64,000 nucleotides of DNA from Dryocosmus kuriphilus (GCA_038277395.1 CM076194.1:135317230-135381229); one strand, 5' to 3'. Positions 1 to 10,818 are shown, counted from the stretch's first letter. Notes: generated from the sequence alone by a model not told the origin. Translations and numbers: made by a program.

Positions 1-840
1 TCGGAGCTTAAATGCAGTTTACTTCACAACTCGAACGTTTACGCTTCAGTTCCAGTCGGGCACTCTGTCACGATGAAAGAAGAACACGATAATATTAGAA
101 TCTTGCTATAAAAAAAATATGCTGATCATCAGTGGAAAATTTGTGGAGATTTAAAGATCGCAACAATCATACTTGGGAAACAAGGAGGGTTTACGAGGCA
201 ACCTTGTTTCTTGTGTTTGTGGGACAGTCGAGATCGCGAGAAACGTTACAAACGAAAAAAAGTGGCCCACCAGAAACGAGATGACACCTGGTTCGAAAAA
301 TATCATCAAAAAGTCTTTAGTAGACAGATTTAAAATCTTGCAGCCGTCTCTCCATATAAAACTCGGTTTGATAACGCAATTTGTGAAAGCTTTAGACAAA
401 GAAGGGGATTGCTTTAACTATATTTCTCGAAATTTCGCCACATTTCACCTGCAAAACTAAAAGCCGGCATTTTTTATGGGCCACACATTCGGAAGCTACT
501 GAAAGATGACAAATTTATTACGAAAATGAAAAAGCAGCGCGGATCAGCTTAAAAAATGTTGCAGAAAATTTCTTAGAAAATCGAAAAAATGAAAATTACA
601 AGTATTTGGTAGCTACATTGGTTAGGAAAATTATGAAAAATTAGGATGCTTGATGAACTTGAAATTGCACTTTTTGGATTCTCATCTTGATTATTTTCTT
701 GAGAATCTGGGCGACTGCAGTGAAGAGCAAGGTGAAAGGTTCCATCAGGATATAAAATAAATGGAGTGTAGATACCAAGGAAGGTGGAATATCAATATGA
801 TGGCCGACTATTGTTGGAAAATCAAAAGAGACATGCCATA
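1..840 (+). pseudogene. 3' part of a decayed arthropod multicopy gene of unknown function
   Basis: Conceptual translation in shifting frames recovers conserved blocks in order: ICGDLKIATIILGKQGGF and PCFLCLWDSR near 140-235, WPTRNEM near 262, PSLHIKLGLITQFVKALDKE at 346-405, then GPHIRKLLKDDKF near 480-520, and a C-terminal block with EEQGERFHQDIK and NMMADYCW near 725-830. I recognise this as the C-terminal half of a high-copy uncharacterised protein family seen in many arthropod genomes and usually annotated only as an uncharacterised protein. The longest open stretch is 173-460. Frameshifts near 170 and 460 and stop codons near 545 and 760 show it is dead. The window begins inside it. Function is unknown; the high copy number suggests a mobile-element gene, which is inference. 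Confidence 0.55.
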
Positions 841-1099
841 AAATAAATAAAAAAGAGCAAGAGCGCCGATAAAAAGAAGTTTCGAAAGTAAAAGAGCTCG
901 CTACTCCAAGTTGCAGTAACGTTAAAAAAAATTAGAGTATCGGCACTTGAAGCATTTCTCCTGCATTTTTTGCCCTCAATTAATGGTTGTGCTACAAAAT
1001 TAAACACAAAACACGTCAAACTATACCCGCCGCTGGTTTTTCATTTTAAAAAATCGCGTCATTCAAACACAAATTTTTTTCTATCAAAATTCGAAAATT

Positions 1100-1105
1100 T
1101 TGAGG
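1100..1105. repeat. Polinton target-site duplication, left copy
   Basis: TTGAGG lies immediately outside the left terminal repeat and is repeated exactly at 14820-14825. Six-base duplications are the rule for Polinton integration. Confidence 0.88.
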
Positions 1106-1680
1106 AGTAGATATACAAGGGGGGTTCTGGATGCAAATACCTACCTTACCGGCTTTCTAGAACTTCGAGATCTGTAGTGGTAAATGTCCGTGCTAAGCTT
1201 CTAGAATGTTCGATGTGACGTCACTAAGCACGAAATTGGCGAAAACAACTTCCCCTTCCCCCTCCGGCCCCTCTATCGCCCATAACCTTCTAGCATATTC
1301 TCGATGATATCATTTACTACGCAGTTGCGAGACACGAAATTGATGAAAAACAACCTCTCCTTCTCCCTCCGACCCTTCTAACCCCTATAAGCTTCTAGAA
1401 ATTCTCTCGATGATCTCATTAAACTACGTATCAAAACGTTTAATCGCAGACGCATCTGACACGTGTAGAACCTTCTCGAACTTTAAGATAAAGAGGTAAA
1501 TATATTTCTCTCTCCCTCTCTCCATTAGCTTCTAGAAAATATATGGGATGATCTCATTAAACAACGCAATACATTTACGTTTGAAAACGTTTAATTGCAG
1601 ACGCGTCTGAATCTGTAGACAATTCTAGAACTTTAAGATAAAGAGGTAGATACATTAGTAGACAAAGATAGTACCTATAT
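1106..1680 (+). repeat. Polinton left terminal inverted repeat
   Basis: Starts AGTAGATATACAAGG and is the reverse complement of 14245-14819, with scattered substitutions and small indels. Homology fades after the shared block around GACAAAGATAGTA near 1660. The repeat itself carries internal quasi-repeats built around TTCTAGAA and CGTTT. Confidence 0.88.
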
Positions 1681-2242
1681 TAATTGTAAATATATAAGTA
1701 CATTTCATATTAAATTTTGTTAGTCAGCATTAAACATCCAAATTGTTCACAACGCGAAAAAGTCAGATTAAATATCTGAGAAAATACGAGTGTTAAATTT
1801 GAGTTTCTTCATTATTATTAGATTGCACACTTAAAGATGCCTCTGTTTGAAACTCATTTGGTTGCAGTAGAATCGTACGTGAAATATTTTGAATATGTAA
1901 AAAGAGGCATTTCAATGACGGAATTTTTTTGGAGATGTACGAAAAATACTGAAAAGTCCCGCTGACATTTATTTATCTGTATCTGGGATGTTTGTAATTA
2001 TTATAAAAGATGGAGTAAGAATCTTGTGGGATCCTGTGAAGAAGACAATTTGTCATATAGGCGTTAAAATAGATGAGGAGGAGGAAGGACGGGATGAAGT
2101 GGACTAGAATGAAGTAAACGTATAGCAAACGTATTTTCTTTTGTCTGCAGTCTGGAAGCTTCTAGAACTTTATTGCATCATATTGCGTATTCTAGTAGAG
2201 AGGAGTATGAATCTCTAAAAACTGGTAGAAGGGGTAAGGGTC
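1681..2242. other. Polinton left non-coding spacer
   Basis: AT-rich, no supportable gene. A short block near 2155-2215 (GCATCATATTG and a TAGTAGAGAGGAGTATGA-like stretch) recurs in altered form near 21505-21550 next to the second Polinton end, so part of the spacer is conserved between copies. Confidence 0.6.
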
Positions 2243-2276
2243 TATAAAAGGAGCCCAGTTCTCTTCTTTCGTCAGT
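2243..2276 (+). promoter_or_regulatory. Core promoter of Polinton left gene cluster (TATA plus TCAGT initiator)
   Basis: TATAAAAG at 2243-2250 and TCAGT at 2272-2276, with the initiator A about 31 bases after the first T of the TATA box. This is the arthropod TATA/Inr spacing. The first ATG follows at 2287, giving a very short leader. Confidence 0.6.
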
Positions 2277-2286
2277 CTACCGTCAG

Positions 2287-2541
2287 ATGCAAAATTGTAC
2301 AGAAGAACAGCAGCAAGAGCTAAAAAATCGTTTAAACATATTATTAAGAAATATTCAAGAACTGAAAAGAGTGATACAAGTGCGATCAGACATACAAAAT
2401 TTAACAAAGAACTTGAATACTGTGACTCTCAGTGACGACGAATTAAAAAATAGTGAAGATGGATTTTGCGAAACTCAACAAAATTGCCTTCAAGAAAAAA
2501 TTCCCACCTACGAAAAAACTGAGCGACTTGGAAATAAATAA
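2287..2541 (+). CDS. Polinton small helical protein, hypothetical
   Basis: An 84-residue open frame starts 13 bases after a good initiator. Its first ~57 residues are charged and predicted helical (EEQQQELKNRLNILLRN). From about 2453 it overlaps the next gene in another frame, and its C-terminal third is probably only the shadow of that gene. Either two overlapping small genes exist or the first segment is an upstream exon of the next one. I do not recognise the protein; position next to the promoter is the main support. Confidence 0.35.
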   Translation: MQNCTEEQQQELKNRLNILLRNIQELKRVIQVRSDIQNLTKNLNTVTLSDDELKNSEDGFCETQQNCLQEKIPTYEKTERLGNK

Positions 2542-2773
2542 AAAGTACACAATCACAAATCTAAAGAGAGCATCAACAAAATATGGGACGAGATTCTTCA
2601 TAACTGTGGAAAATAATTTCTCAGTTTTTTTGCCAGACAGAATAGTTGATCTACTCAAAGAAGATGAAAATCTGTTTCTAGAACTAAAAAAAGCTAGTGA
2701 AGATGGTGACCTATGTATGCAGTATTTGGGTGGATGTTATAATTCTATTGAATTTATGAAGAAAAATACATAA
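2453..2773 (+). CDS. Polinton small conserved protein, possible OB-fold
   Basis: 106 residues, uninterrupted. The pattern is KKFPPTKKLSDLEINKKYTI then NLKRASTKYGTRFFITVENN and FSVFLPDRIVDLL. The alternation of beta-like strands with a conserved T-K-Y-G turn is the arrangement I associate with a small protein common in insect Polintons, perhaps an OB-fold single-stranded-DNA binder. That function is inference from the strand pattern only. It starts inside the preceding open frame and ends 63 bases before the next gene's likely start. Confidence 0.5.
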   Translation: MKMDFAKLNKIAFKKKFPPTKKLSDLEINKKYTITNLKRASTKYGTRFFITVENNFSVFLPDRIVDLLKEDENLFLELKKASEDGDLCMQYLGGCYNSIEFMKKNT

Positions 2774-2836
2774 AGTGTGAAGTTTTGTTGCACTTATGTT
2801 CAGTCATTGAAAGCCTTCAGAGTGATCAACATCATC

Positions 2837-3543
2837 ATGAGTTATACACCCCGAAATCAAATGTTACATTCCACTACATACAATCTGAATTCATCCTTTA
2901 CAAAGCAAATTGTGGAAGGTGCTGAATTTAAAAAAGATGGAAAGTTAGTCTCATCAGTGAAACTACAATCCAGTCATCCTTGTGCAAGTATAACCTTCAA
3001 CCCTGAAGAGTGGAAATTGTTCAAAAGCCATTTCAACATCATTTCATTGTACTTTGATGGTCAAGAGAGGCAACAGTGTATCGATTGTGGAAATTTCCGT
3101 ATATACATGATTATATCTTATGGGGACTATATAGTGTTTTTGGAACAAAATGAAGAAGCTGAAATCCGAAAATATTATCCATTTTTTAATACAAGAAACA
3201 ACTTTTGCTGTTCTCCAGGAAGTCAGTCTCTGCATCGACCGGTATCTTCTGGAAACAAAGTGTTATGCCTTTTCAACGCACAAAAGACACTATTATTGAA
3301 ACCATTGCTGAAGGTGTTTGGTGCAACGTCAAATCACCCTGTGTAAAAAGTGTAAGATCATATCTACAAAAAACTTATGTAAGTTTAAAAAAAAAGGCTC
3401 TGAAAAAAATAATGTTTTTCAATTTAATGCAATTCGAAAGTCTGTTTCTGGAGATTATAACATTTTATAAACAGAATGTTTGTGAAGAAGTGATTGAGAA
3501 ATTGTCAAAACTCAAATATGTGAATGGTAGCTTTATACATTAA
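2837..3543 (+). pseudogene. Polinton accessory protein, frameshifted
   Basis: The likely start is the ATG at 2837 (MSYTPRNQ) rather than 2777, because protein-like sequence begins there. Frame 2 is open to about 3185 (CASITFNPEEWKLFKSHF, then FDGQERQQC). The coherent protein then moves to the next frame (TTFAVLQEVSLCIDRYLLET, 3190-3265) and again to a third frame to the stop near 3543 (ETIAEGVWCNVKSPC, MQFESLFLEIITFYKQNVC, ending KLKYVNGSFIH). Two single-base lesions therefore break one gene of roughly 235 codons. I recognise no enzyme motif. An AATAAA-like signal follows near 3548 and again near 3597. Confidence 0.55.
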
Positions 3544-3560
3544 TAGAGAATAAAAATGAT

Positions 3561-3584
3561 GTATTGTGTGTGTGTGTGTGTGTA
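3561..3584 (+). repeat. (TG)n microsatellite
   Basis: About ten GT dinucleotides directly after the stop of the accessory gene, inside its probable 3' untranslated region. Confidence 0.9.
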
Positions 3585-3739
3585 TGTGCGAAAGTTGAAT
3601 AAATAGAAGTTTAACCAAATTGTGTCTTTTTCATTTACTAGGTTAAGGGTTCGCATGTAAGTAAAAAACAACCTATATATATGTTTGAAATTGTACAATT
3701 TTATTTTAAAAAACACTTAATATTAGTACATTGAGAGAC

Positions 3740-4616
3740 TTATAAAGTAGACTTATCTATCCAACTGCTGTGAGAGTCATCAAATCCTAACCATTTTACA
3801 AATAGCTTATTTCCACGTTTCATGAGTATTTTTTCAACAAGATAAATATCTGGATGTCTAACTTTAGCAAGTTCATGTTGATAGAAGCTACCTAAAATAG
3901 GTTTATCCTGATAATCCTTGAGCAAATACGTCACTGGCTCAGTATTCTTAATGGCACTTATGGTAAATATTTCAGTGCTCCAATTTGGTGTACAGTCTTT
4001 CTCAAACACATACTTAAACTTACTTATACGAACTTTATCACCAACTTTAAATTTAGTTTTCTCAACTGCTGCTTGTTTCACATGATAATTTTTGTATACA
4101 TTAAACAACAATTTTTTCTCACTTTGTTTAGTAACGTCTTTTGGTTTCATTCCAATAGTGCGATGTTTAGTGTCGTTGTAAGATGAAACTAAATCTTGTA
4201 AAATATCTAACCACTTATAATTACCCTGAAAGCTAAATTGCATCCACATTTTATTTTTTAAAGTACGCTTAAATCGCTCGCAAATTGATGCCTTTAAATT
4301 ACTGAAGGTAGAGTACAAATTTATGTTTTATCGCTTCATAAGATTTTCAAAGTGAGAGTTGTAAAATTCCTTGCCTCTGTCAACATGTAAATTTTTTGGT
4401 ACACGTCCTTTATCGAGTACAGATTTCATGGCTGCACTTACATCTTCGCCCTTCTTTGATTTCACAGGAAGAGCCGAAGCAAATTTCCACAAGATCAGCT
4501 TGCCAAGTTTCATCAATGCCACGGATGTCAACGTGTCGACGTGGGTAATTTCGTCTAGCAGGTTTATGCAGCTCTTTCACCACCAGCAGCTTCTCCATGT
4601 CCATAGTTGAGTGCAC
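3740..4616 (-). pseudogene. Polinton integrase (rve fold plus chromodomain), broken
   Basis: Retroviral-type DDE integrase that would insert the element. The N-terminal remnant contains RRHVDIRGIDETWQADL (first catalytic D in WQAD). The core continues in another frame with KFASALPVKSKKGEDV and NLHVDRGKEF (second D), then SICERFKRTLKNKMW (catalytic E), an SH3-like part (KFKVGDKVRISK) and a C-terminal chromodomain (LVEKILMKRGNKLFVKWLGF). Between WQADL and KFASA about 20-25 codons expected in the family are missing and the frame changes. An in-frame TAA near 4325 separates the second D from the E block. The N-terminal zinc-finger region is also absent. Three independent lesions make it inactive. 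Confidence 0.85.
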
Positions 4617-5025
4617 TCCGTCTAGCGTCCAATTGAGTAATGAGCTCTGAATTTCGAAACATCAATTTTTCAATTGCTTCAGCATCAATTTTTGCATTTT
4701 TCAAACTTTTGTTTGTCGAATTTTCCAGAGATTCAATCAACATAGTATTGTTAACGACTTCAGTTCGTAAGGAAGCTATAACACTATAGATAGTCTGAAT
4801 TTCTTGCTGTAGCATATGTTGTGCTATATTTAAATTTACTGCGTCATTTAAATCTTGTGCATCAGCTATATTGCACAGTTTTTTATTTTCGATATTATAA
4901 TGTCCTTCAGGTGTGACTTTGAAGCCAATTCCAGGAGGACCACGACTTGCTGTCTTTTGTCGCTTAGAATAACGTCCGAATACATCGATACTCATCTTGC
5001 AAATGTTGGAAATGTTACAAAACAT
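4564..5025 (-). CDS. Polinton GPPG-motif conserved protein
   Basis: 153 residues. The N-terminal part has IDVFGRYSKRQKTASRGPPG followed by IGF, then GHYNIENKKLCNIADAQDLN, and the rest is a long charged helix (QEIQTIYSVIASLRTEVVNN). The FGR..GPPGIGF...NDAVN signature recurs in insect Polintons, where it has no firm function; a virion-associated role is possible but inferred. The last ~20 residues run into the integrase remnant and look like read-through across a deletion junction, so the native end is probably near 4625. It lies four bases from the accessory gene downstream in coordinates. Confidence 0.5.
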   Translation of the reverse strand: MFCNISNICKMSIDVFGRYSKRQKTASRGPPGIGFKVTPEGHYNIENKKLCNIADAQDLNDAVNLNIAQHMLQQEIQTIYSVIASLRTEVVNNTMLIESLENSTNKSLKNAKIDAEAIEKLMFRNSELITQLDARRSALNYGHGEAAGGERAA

Positions 5026-5028
5026 TCA

Positions 5029-6013
5029 TTAATATATAATTTCAGCTTCTCGCAGTTCTTCAATAATTGATATAATTTCGTTTGTATGACTTGGATTTCC
5101 TGCTGCTTGAGATGCTACAAGTAGGCGCAGTCGATCTACCAATTCGTTCGGATCATCCCAGTAAACGTAATCCCATTGATTTCCCTCTCTAGCAATCATA
5201 TGTTGTGGTATTGCTATACCTTGACCTGATGAATTTCGCTTTTTACTTCGCCTGCCTGTACTTTCTTTTGACGGAGATGTAGGAATTAATTTTTCGATAA
5301 AGTTTTTATATTTAAAACCTTTACTGTCACGAACAGCGCCATCTGGTTTATAATGTTTTTTATAAGCATTTGTAGCAGTCATAATTTGTTTGTAATTTTC
5401 TTTATCTTCGGAACTTATAGAGGTCTCTTCAGGTACTTTTTTAAATAAAAGTTCAAGCAAGCCTTTACTTTTAGGAAAATTCAAATTACCTACGTGAATA
5501 TAGTTCTGACTGAAACTTATTGGGGAATCTCCAATCATTAATCTATCTTTCATTATTTGTCTTACACCGTATACATTATCGAGGTCTTTATTTCTTTGAC
5601 CCAGCATTATGAGATATTTGTTTGCATCATCATCACCCCCATAAATTAGAAGAAGGCTTTTCCGAAGTTTTTTCTGTTGCACTAGAAGCTGAAAACTCTA
5701 ATTTACTGGGATCTTCTGTCTCATTTCCTTCTTCACTGTAAACTGATTGAAATGACAAATCATCATTATCGGTATTTTCTACATTTTTCCCCTCCTCCTT
5801 TTTGACTGGTTCAATTTGTTTTCTTTTCTCGAGAACACCAACCATTTTTTCTAGCGGGTTAACAATAGGCTTAAAAGTGTCACTCAAAGCTCGTTCAACT
5901 GTCTCCTTGCCCAACTTTATTAACCTATGCTTTCGTCGAATTGCTTCACTAGCCTTAGCAATTTGATGTAAAATATTTTTTTGCGTTTGGAAATTCTTCT
6001 CACGTGAAGCCAT
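5029..6013 (-). pseudogene. Polinton accessory protein resembling DUF8207, one frameshift
   Basis: N-terminal segment 5633-6013: MASREKNFQTQKNILHQIAK, KASEAIRRKHRLIKLGKE, DTFKPIVNPLEKMV, then an acidic low-complexity linker. C-terminal segment 5029-5682: NVYGVRQIMKDRLMIGD, KGLLELLFKKVP, ENYKQIMTATNAYKKHY, a basic stretch with RRSKKRNSSGQG, and a conserved tail WDYVYWDDPNELVDRLRLLV. The two segments are parts of one protein of about 310 residues separated by a frame change near 5640-5690. The tail and the YGVR..GLLELL pattern match what I know as DUF8207 of insect Polintons; its biochemical role is not established. Confidence 0.65.
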
Positions 6014-6193
6014 GTTGATACAACAACGTTCAAGGTGTGACTGTTTCTATTTTGTCTATTACATACATATATATCATTTTTCCAAACTTACAAAACAATC
6101 AAAACCTTTTCTATATCTGCCTTGATTAAGATTCCTATCCTTGTCAATTACAACGAATCCATACTTACTTTGCCAGCAAGCTAAACACATATG
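6014..6193 (-). other. Polinton remnant between accessory gene and copia junction
   Basis: On the minus strand a short open stretch reads YGFVVIDKDRNLNQGRYRKG and ends at a stop near 6080. It is not copia-like and may be the last ~30 codons of the Polinton gene that stood upstream of the accessory gene, its remainder lost at the copia junction. The rest is probably the accessory gene's promoter and leader. Confidence 0.35.
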
Positions 6194-6764
6194 CTTGAAT
6201 ATTCACAGGTCCACAGACATCGCTATGTATCTTCTCTCCTGGTTTGAAAGTACATTTTCGATTCGCTGATTTGTGTGGCTTGCGGGTTTGCTTCCCCATC
6301 ATACACGATTCACAAAAGAAATCTTCTTCTTTTTTAATGACGAAATTCTTGGAGTTCATTAACTTGCTCATTTGCGTAAGAGCGTGCATATTCACATGAC
6401 CCATTCGCTCATGCCAGAGCTTATTCATTGTGCGAACTTTTTCTTGAACCACATTGCACTCACCTGTAGGGATAATCACTTCAAACAGCATCTGAAATAA
6501 TTTGTCGCGTCGAACCCCGTGCGATGAGACTTTTCCTTCACTGTCGCATACTTCGCATCTGTTTGCGAACGTGTGGAAAGAAAACTGCTTGTCGTTTATA
6601 GTAGTAATCGAAAAAAGATGTTTCCTTAAATCCGGAACATACAACACATCACTCATTATTCTCTCCTTCTGTTGACCGTTCACTGTCTCTCTGATTCTTA
6701 TGTTTCCGATCCCTTCGATGAGTAGCATTTTATTATCGGCAATTTTGACGGACTGTTTCTCTTT
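6194..6764 (-). pseudogene. Copia protease tail and GAG-pre-integrase domain, truncated
   Basis: Continues the polyprotein after a single-base shift in an A-rich run near 6765. It shows VLYVPDLRKHLFSI (protease C-terminal region), the GAG-pre-integrase core LWHERMGHVNMHALTQMSK, and the zinc-binding end FFCESCMMGKQTRKPH. Copia-like sequence ends at SDVCGPVNIQ near 6197, where the integrase catalytic domain should start. Confidence 0.8.
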
Positions 6765-7688
6765 TTAGCGGCTTAAAAGAGACGAAAAAAAATCCCTTCT
6801 AAACGTCATATGATTAGAAGCACCCGAATCTGCGAGCCAGATTGTTTTATCTTGTTCTGCTTTTTCTGTCCAAAACGCTTCCACCTCGCAGACATATGTT
6901 GATGATTCCTTCTCCGAGCTGCTTTGCTCTTTACCTTTGTTTGGACATTCGCGTACCCAATGACCTTTTTGACCACATCCTTTGCAGCTTGTCCTTTTTT
7001 TGAGGGCGGCTATGTTGGTCTTCTTACGTGGTTTAACATCTTTCTGTTTTTTTAGACTCGTTGCATTTACCTGAAGCGCAAGCGATGACACGCTTTCTTC
7101 TGTTTCTGTGAGACGCTTATCTTCACGGAGTAATCTTGCTATCAGATTGTCCTTCTTTTGTTCATCTTTCGGAGTGCTTTCCCATGCCATTCTGAACGTA
7201 GAAAATCTGGGTGGCAAACTGCATAATAGTTTGCATATTACACTTTTATCCGATGGCTTTTCTTCAGCATTTGTTGTAAGCTTTCTGATAATGCTTTCTA
7301 GTTGCTCGATTTGCAACGCGATGGACTCACCATCTTTTATCTTGAACGCATAAAATTGTGACCACGCACTCATCACTGCGTCTTCACTACTTTCAGCATA
7401 TAAGTCATGGAGCTTTTTCCATATTTGACTCGGAGTCGTACAGTTTATGAGATGTTGACGTAAATTCTTCGCTACCGAACTCAAAAGAAGCACTGAAGTG
7501 TGGGAAGATTTCTTCTTCCACGCCTGCCATTCTACAGGTCTCTCCGTTTTGTCCGGTTCCTGTGTCGTTCCATCTATGTATCCAGTAAGATCCTTTGATT
7601 CTATCGTTAAAGTTATCTCAAACTTCCATAGCGGAAAATTGGTTCCGTCTAGCTTAGTCAGATCCATGGTTTCCTTCGAATCAGCCAT
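6765..7688 (-). CDS. Copia Gag plus protease N-terminal part
   Basis: 307 uninterrupted residues starting MADSKETMDLTKLDGTNFPL. The first ~200 residues are the copia-type Gag core (WKKLHDLYAES, SIALQIEQLESIIRKL, LCSLPPRF). A CCHC zinc knuckle CKGCGQKGHWVRECP follows, then the protease active site DSGASNHMT near the C-terminus. The frame ends at a TAA in FSSLLSR, after which the polyprotein continues in another frame, so Gag and the start of the protease are intact but the polyprotein is not. Confidence 0.85.
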   Translation of the reverse strand: MADSKETMDLTKLDGTNFPLWKFEITLTIESKDLTGYIDGTTQEPDKTERPVEWQAWKKKSSHTSVLLLSSVAKNLRQHLINCTTPSQIWKKLHDLYAESSEDAVMSAWSQFYAFKIKDGESIALQIEQLESIIRKLTTNAEEKPSDKSVICKLLCSLPPRFSTFRMAWESTPKDEQKKDNLIARLLREDKRLTETEESVSSLALQVNATSLKKQKDVKPRKKTNIAALKKRTSCKGCGQKGHWVRECPNKGKEQSSSEKESSTYVCEVEAFWTEKAEQDKTIWLADSGASNHMTFRRDFFSSLLSR

Positions 7689-7803
7689 GATTTAGAAGAT
7701 CGCTGCACTCACTGAATACACAAACGCACAGAACACTGATTTGTCAATCACTCACTCTTTCTTCAACTTTGGCTATTCAATAAAACACTTTTCAACACAT
7801 GCG

Positions 7804-7817
7804 CTGGGCCCATAACC
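7804..7817 (-). other. Copia primer-binding site
   Basis: On the minus strand GGTTATGGGCCCAG, the known copia-type site matching an internal stretch of initiator tRNA-Met. It fixes the inner edge of the 5' LTR at about 7818. Confidence 0.75.
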
Positions 7818-8380
7818 TATTGAATATTTATTATGCTGAATAAATAAGCAATGTTTAGTAGGTAAAAAGTATTTATTGAAACAGGTTTAAAGTTTGACCG
7901 ATCATACAATAGGAACGATAGTGCTAGGTTGACGTACCGTCTACGACTGACTCACTATATGCAAGAGAGTGCACACTTACAGTCAAAACTGGAAAATGAA
8001 AAAGAGTCCTTCTCAGGTCAGAAGATTGTGCAGGCCGGAAGGACTGTTCGAAGAAAGCATTTGGAAAACATCTGGCGAAAATAAGAACGTAGTCAGTCTA
8101 AAATCTAAACTGCAGAAGGTCGTTTTGTCGCCCATGCATATACACACACAAGCCATACAAATTACACAAGGATTTTAGCTGAAAATCCAACACCAAGCCC
8201 CTTTCCAAGCTCCTTTCCAAGCCCCTTTCCAACCCCCTTTCCAAGCCCCTAAACAACGTTACTATCCTCAGATAGAAAAAGGCAATGCATTGCACGTACA
8301 GTTTTCGAGATAAACAGACTCTTGAGTCTCTTGAGGAAGACTGTACTTCTCGAGCTCGAGCGAGGATCGTCCTCAACGCA
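7818..8380 (-). repeat. Copia 5' LTR
   Basis: Defined on one side by the primer-binding site and on the other, approximately, by a TG..TTGAGGACGATCC start (minus strand) near 8379. It contains a short minisatellite of GCCCCTTTCCAA units at 8195-8250. No second LTR exists in the window, so the outer boundary is uncertain. Confidence 0.55.
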
Positions 8381-9064
8381 CAATAGACCCCCCGAAGTGA
8401 GGGTCTAGAGGCTAAAACACGAACCTCCTGGTACCTTTTACCCGACTTGCTTTTTTAAAAGATTAATGTACTGATTTTTTATGAAATAAATAAAAAGAAA
8501 CTGAAACGAAATTGACCTTTTTATTTAGAGTTTCTTTCACCCCTTATAATAGTAACTGCGAGTAGAAGTTGCTGTAGGTCAAGAAACATTGATAGCATTG
8601 CAGTTTCTCGTACGAAAAAAATCCTTGACTTCTCCGGCTGGTCGACACTTGAGCGGCAGATTACGAATGGATCAGGTTACATCTGATTGCTGTCGAGAAA
8701 AAATGAACTGCATTGAACTCTCACCCTGGAATTAAAGCAGATGATTCGATTTAAATGGTTTTCAGGTTGCATGAAATAAAAAAAGACAACAATTTAAATT
8801 TTTGCTGATCTTTTTTTCTATTCTTTTATTTTTAAAAATCTGTATTTACAAGAATTCTATTATTATTTACACACACACACAATACATATAATTTCGACTC
8901 TCATTCTTCCGCTCTCATATTTACATCATACGCGTACATGTAGCCCTTTCTTCGCTTCACAAGCCAGTTTATAATAATAATAATAGTAATAATAATAATA
9001 ATAGTTATAATACAGTTTTTTTCTATATTAAAAATACTGTGTATATATTTTATATACATTTTCA
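8381..9064. other. Non-coding Polinton interior
   Basis: No supportable gene. It holds AATAAA-type signals near 8480-8495 and 8775, a (CA)n run at 8871-8881 and a (TAA)n run near 8971-9003. The last part is the probable 3' untranslated region of polB. Confidence 0.5.
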
Positions 9065-10818
9065 TTATACATTATCAACTTCCATGGGTTGGTGCACTCT
9101 ACTTTCATACCCCCATGGAAGTGTATTTGTACTGCCTACAATTAACATACGTTTGTCATCCAGCCAACTTAAAGCGATTTTTTTCTGATTGATAGTACTT
9201 ACTTCATGTTTTTTGCTTCTGATTAAATTTTGACATCGGGTTAAATTTTGAAATTCAAATAGACATTTTCTGTAATCGTCGAAAGTTATCTTGCGCAATG
9301 TGGAGTTTTTTTACACCTTTTGCTTTCTTTTTTGTTTTTTGTTCATTAAAAATTGTATAAGCGTACAATTTGGACCTCAAACCTATAAATTCCGATACAA
9401 TTTTTCCGTTGCATTCGTCTTTCATGAGGCCTAGTACTTTTTTATTTCTTAACGGCATTCCGTAGACGTTTTCTGGAGGATAGTCCGACGTGTCAAATTT
9501 ATGGATGTCCCGCTTTGTATATTCATAAATGTCTGGAACGGTGAAATGATAGATGAGGCTATCAGTGTCGGTATAGAGTAATTTTGCATTATTTCCGAAA
9601 TTTGGCAGAATATAATTATAGTGAAAATCGTAGGTGATTATTTTTGAAATATCAAGAACGACGAATCCAACATAAATTGGCTTATTAAATTTCACTTGAA
9701 ACCTTTTCATTTCAATGATTACCATATCTTCATCGAATACGGTGCAGCTATGAAAGTTTGGTTTTGCAATTAGAGCTCTAGCTCCGTATCTACCTCCCCA
9801 TTTTGTAACTAATCGAACATCTTTGTATTTTCTAACATTCTCCATGGTCTTACCAAAAACTGAGTTATTCATTAATTTGAAAAAGTTTTTCTCGAAATCA
9901 TTAGTGGCTTTCTTTCTAAGTTCTGTATTTAAATCTATGTACTTCTTAAGCCAAGGTTTCTGCTGAAACTTTAGAATTCTATGAACTTTAGTTACCTTTA
10001 AACCTAAATTTAAATACTGTTTTAGATTTCTGTAGTGAACTACATAATTTTTTTTTGGTAATAAGCTCGTGATTAGTTTGGGTATTTTACATGAGGTGTT
10101 GGGTGGTACAAAATACTCTGGAGCCAAAGGTAAGTCTTTATGCAAATCATGCAATTCCACAGGATATTCCAAATCTACCTCAAAAATATAACCTGTGGGA
10201 GAATCATCTGGAATATTGAGCACATTGATATTTTCATCAAGTACCCACTCGAACCGAGCAAAAGGTAAAAATTCGCTCATAGCTGCACCATATTGATTGT
10301 TGATATCAAAGTAGTTTATGTAAGATTCAGGTTCGCTTGGATTAAAATCGAATCCCATGTATCGATTATTGGCTTTTGCATATCGATTCGAACACTGTGA
10401 TACACCGCCCCGAGTGCCTTTTTGAATTAAGAGTATCATATCGGGATCGGTTAGAAGTTCAAGTTCAATTTCAGTTAATTTTAGCATCGCATCAAAAGCA
10501 AGTCCTAGCGCTGTGTAATAATCCAATGGATCGAGATTATATGTGGAAAAACAGCTGTGTCTAAAATTTTCAAAAATGTCGGCCAAAAGTAAAACGTCAG
10601 TTTTCAGATACAAATCGGAGTATTCGCCCAAGGTTTTTATATTAAAAGTTTCCCAAACTTTACATGCATGATGATAATCATCATCAGATATATCTTCATC
10701 GTTTAATCGAGAGAAAAATGTACTTTTTGGTGGTAGCTCGTTTTCATCTAACTTCCTCCATTCATTTACATAGTCATAAGGGAATACTCCTTTCCTCGTT
10801 AAAAGTTGAAATTCTGTG

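Larger units (their letters stand above)
6194..8380 (-). mobile_element. Ty1/copia retrotransposon fragment, 5' half only
   Basis: Order on the minus strand is LTR (about 7818-8380), primer-binding site, gag with zinc knuckle, aspartic protease, then GAG-pre-integrase domain, which stops abruptly near 6194 inside the integrase region (SDVCGPVNIQ). Most of pol and the 3' LTR are missing, so the element is one-ended. It lies within the Polinton, replacing or splitting the region where capsid-type genes would be expected. The 8380 border is approximate. Confidence 0.75.
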
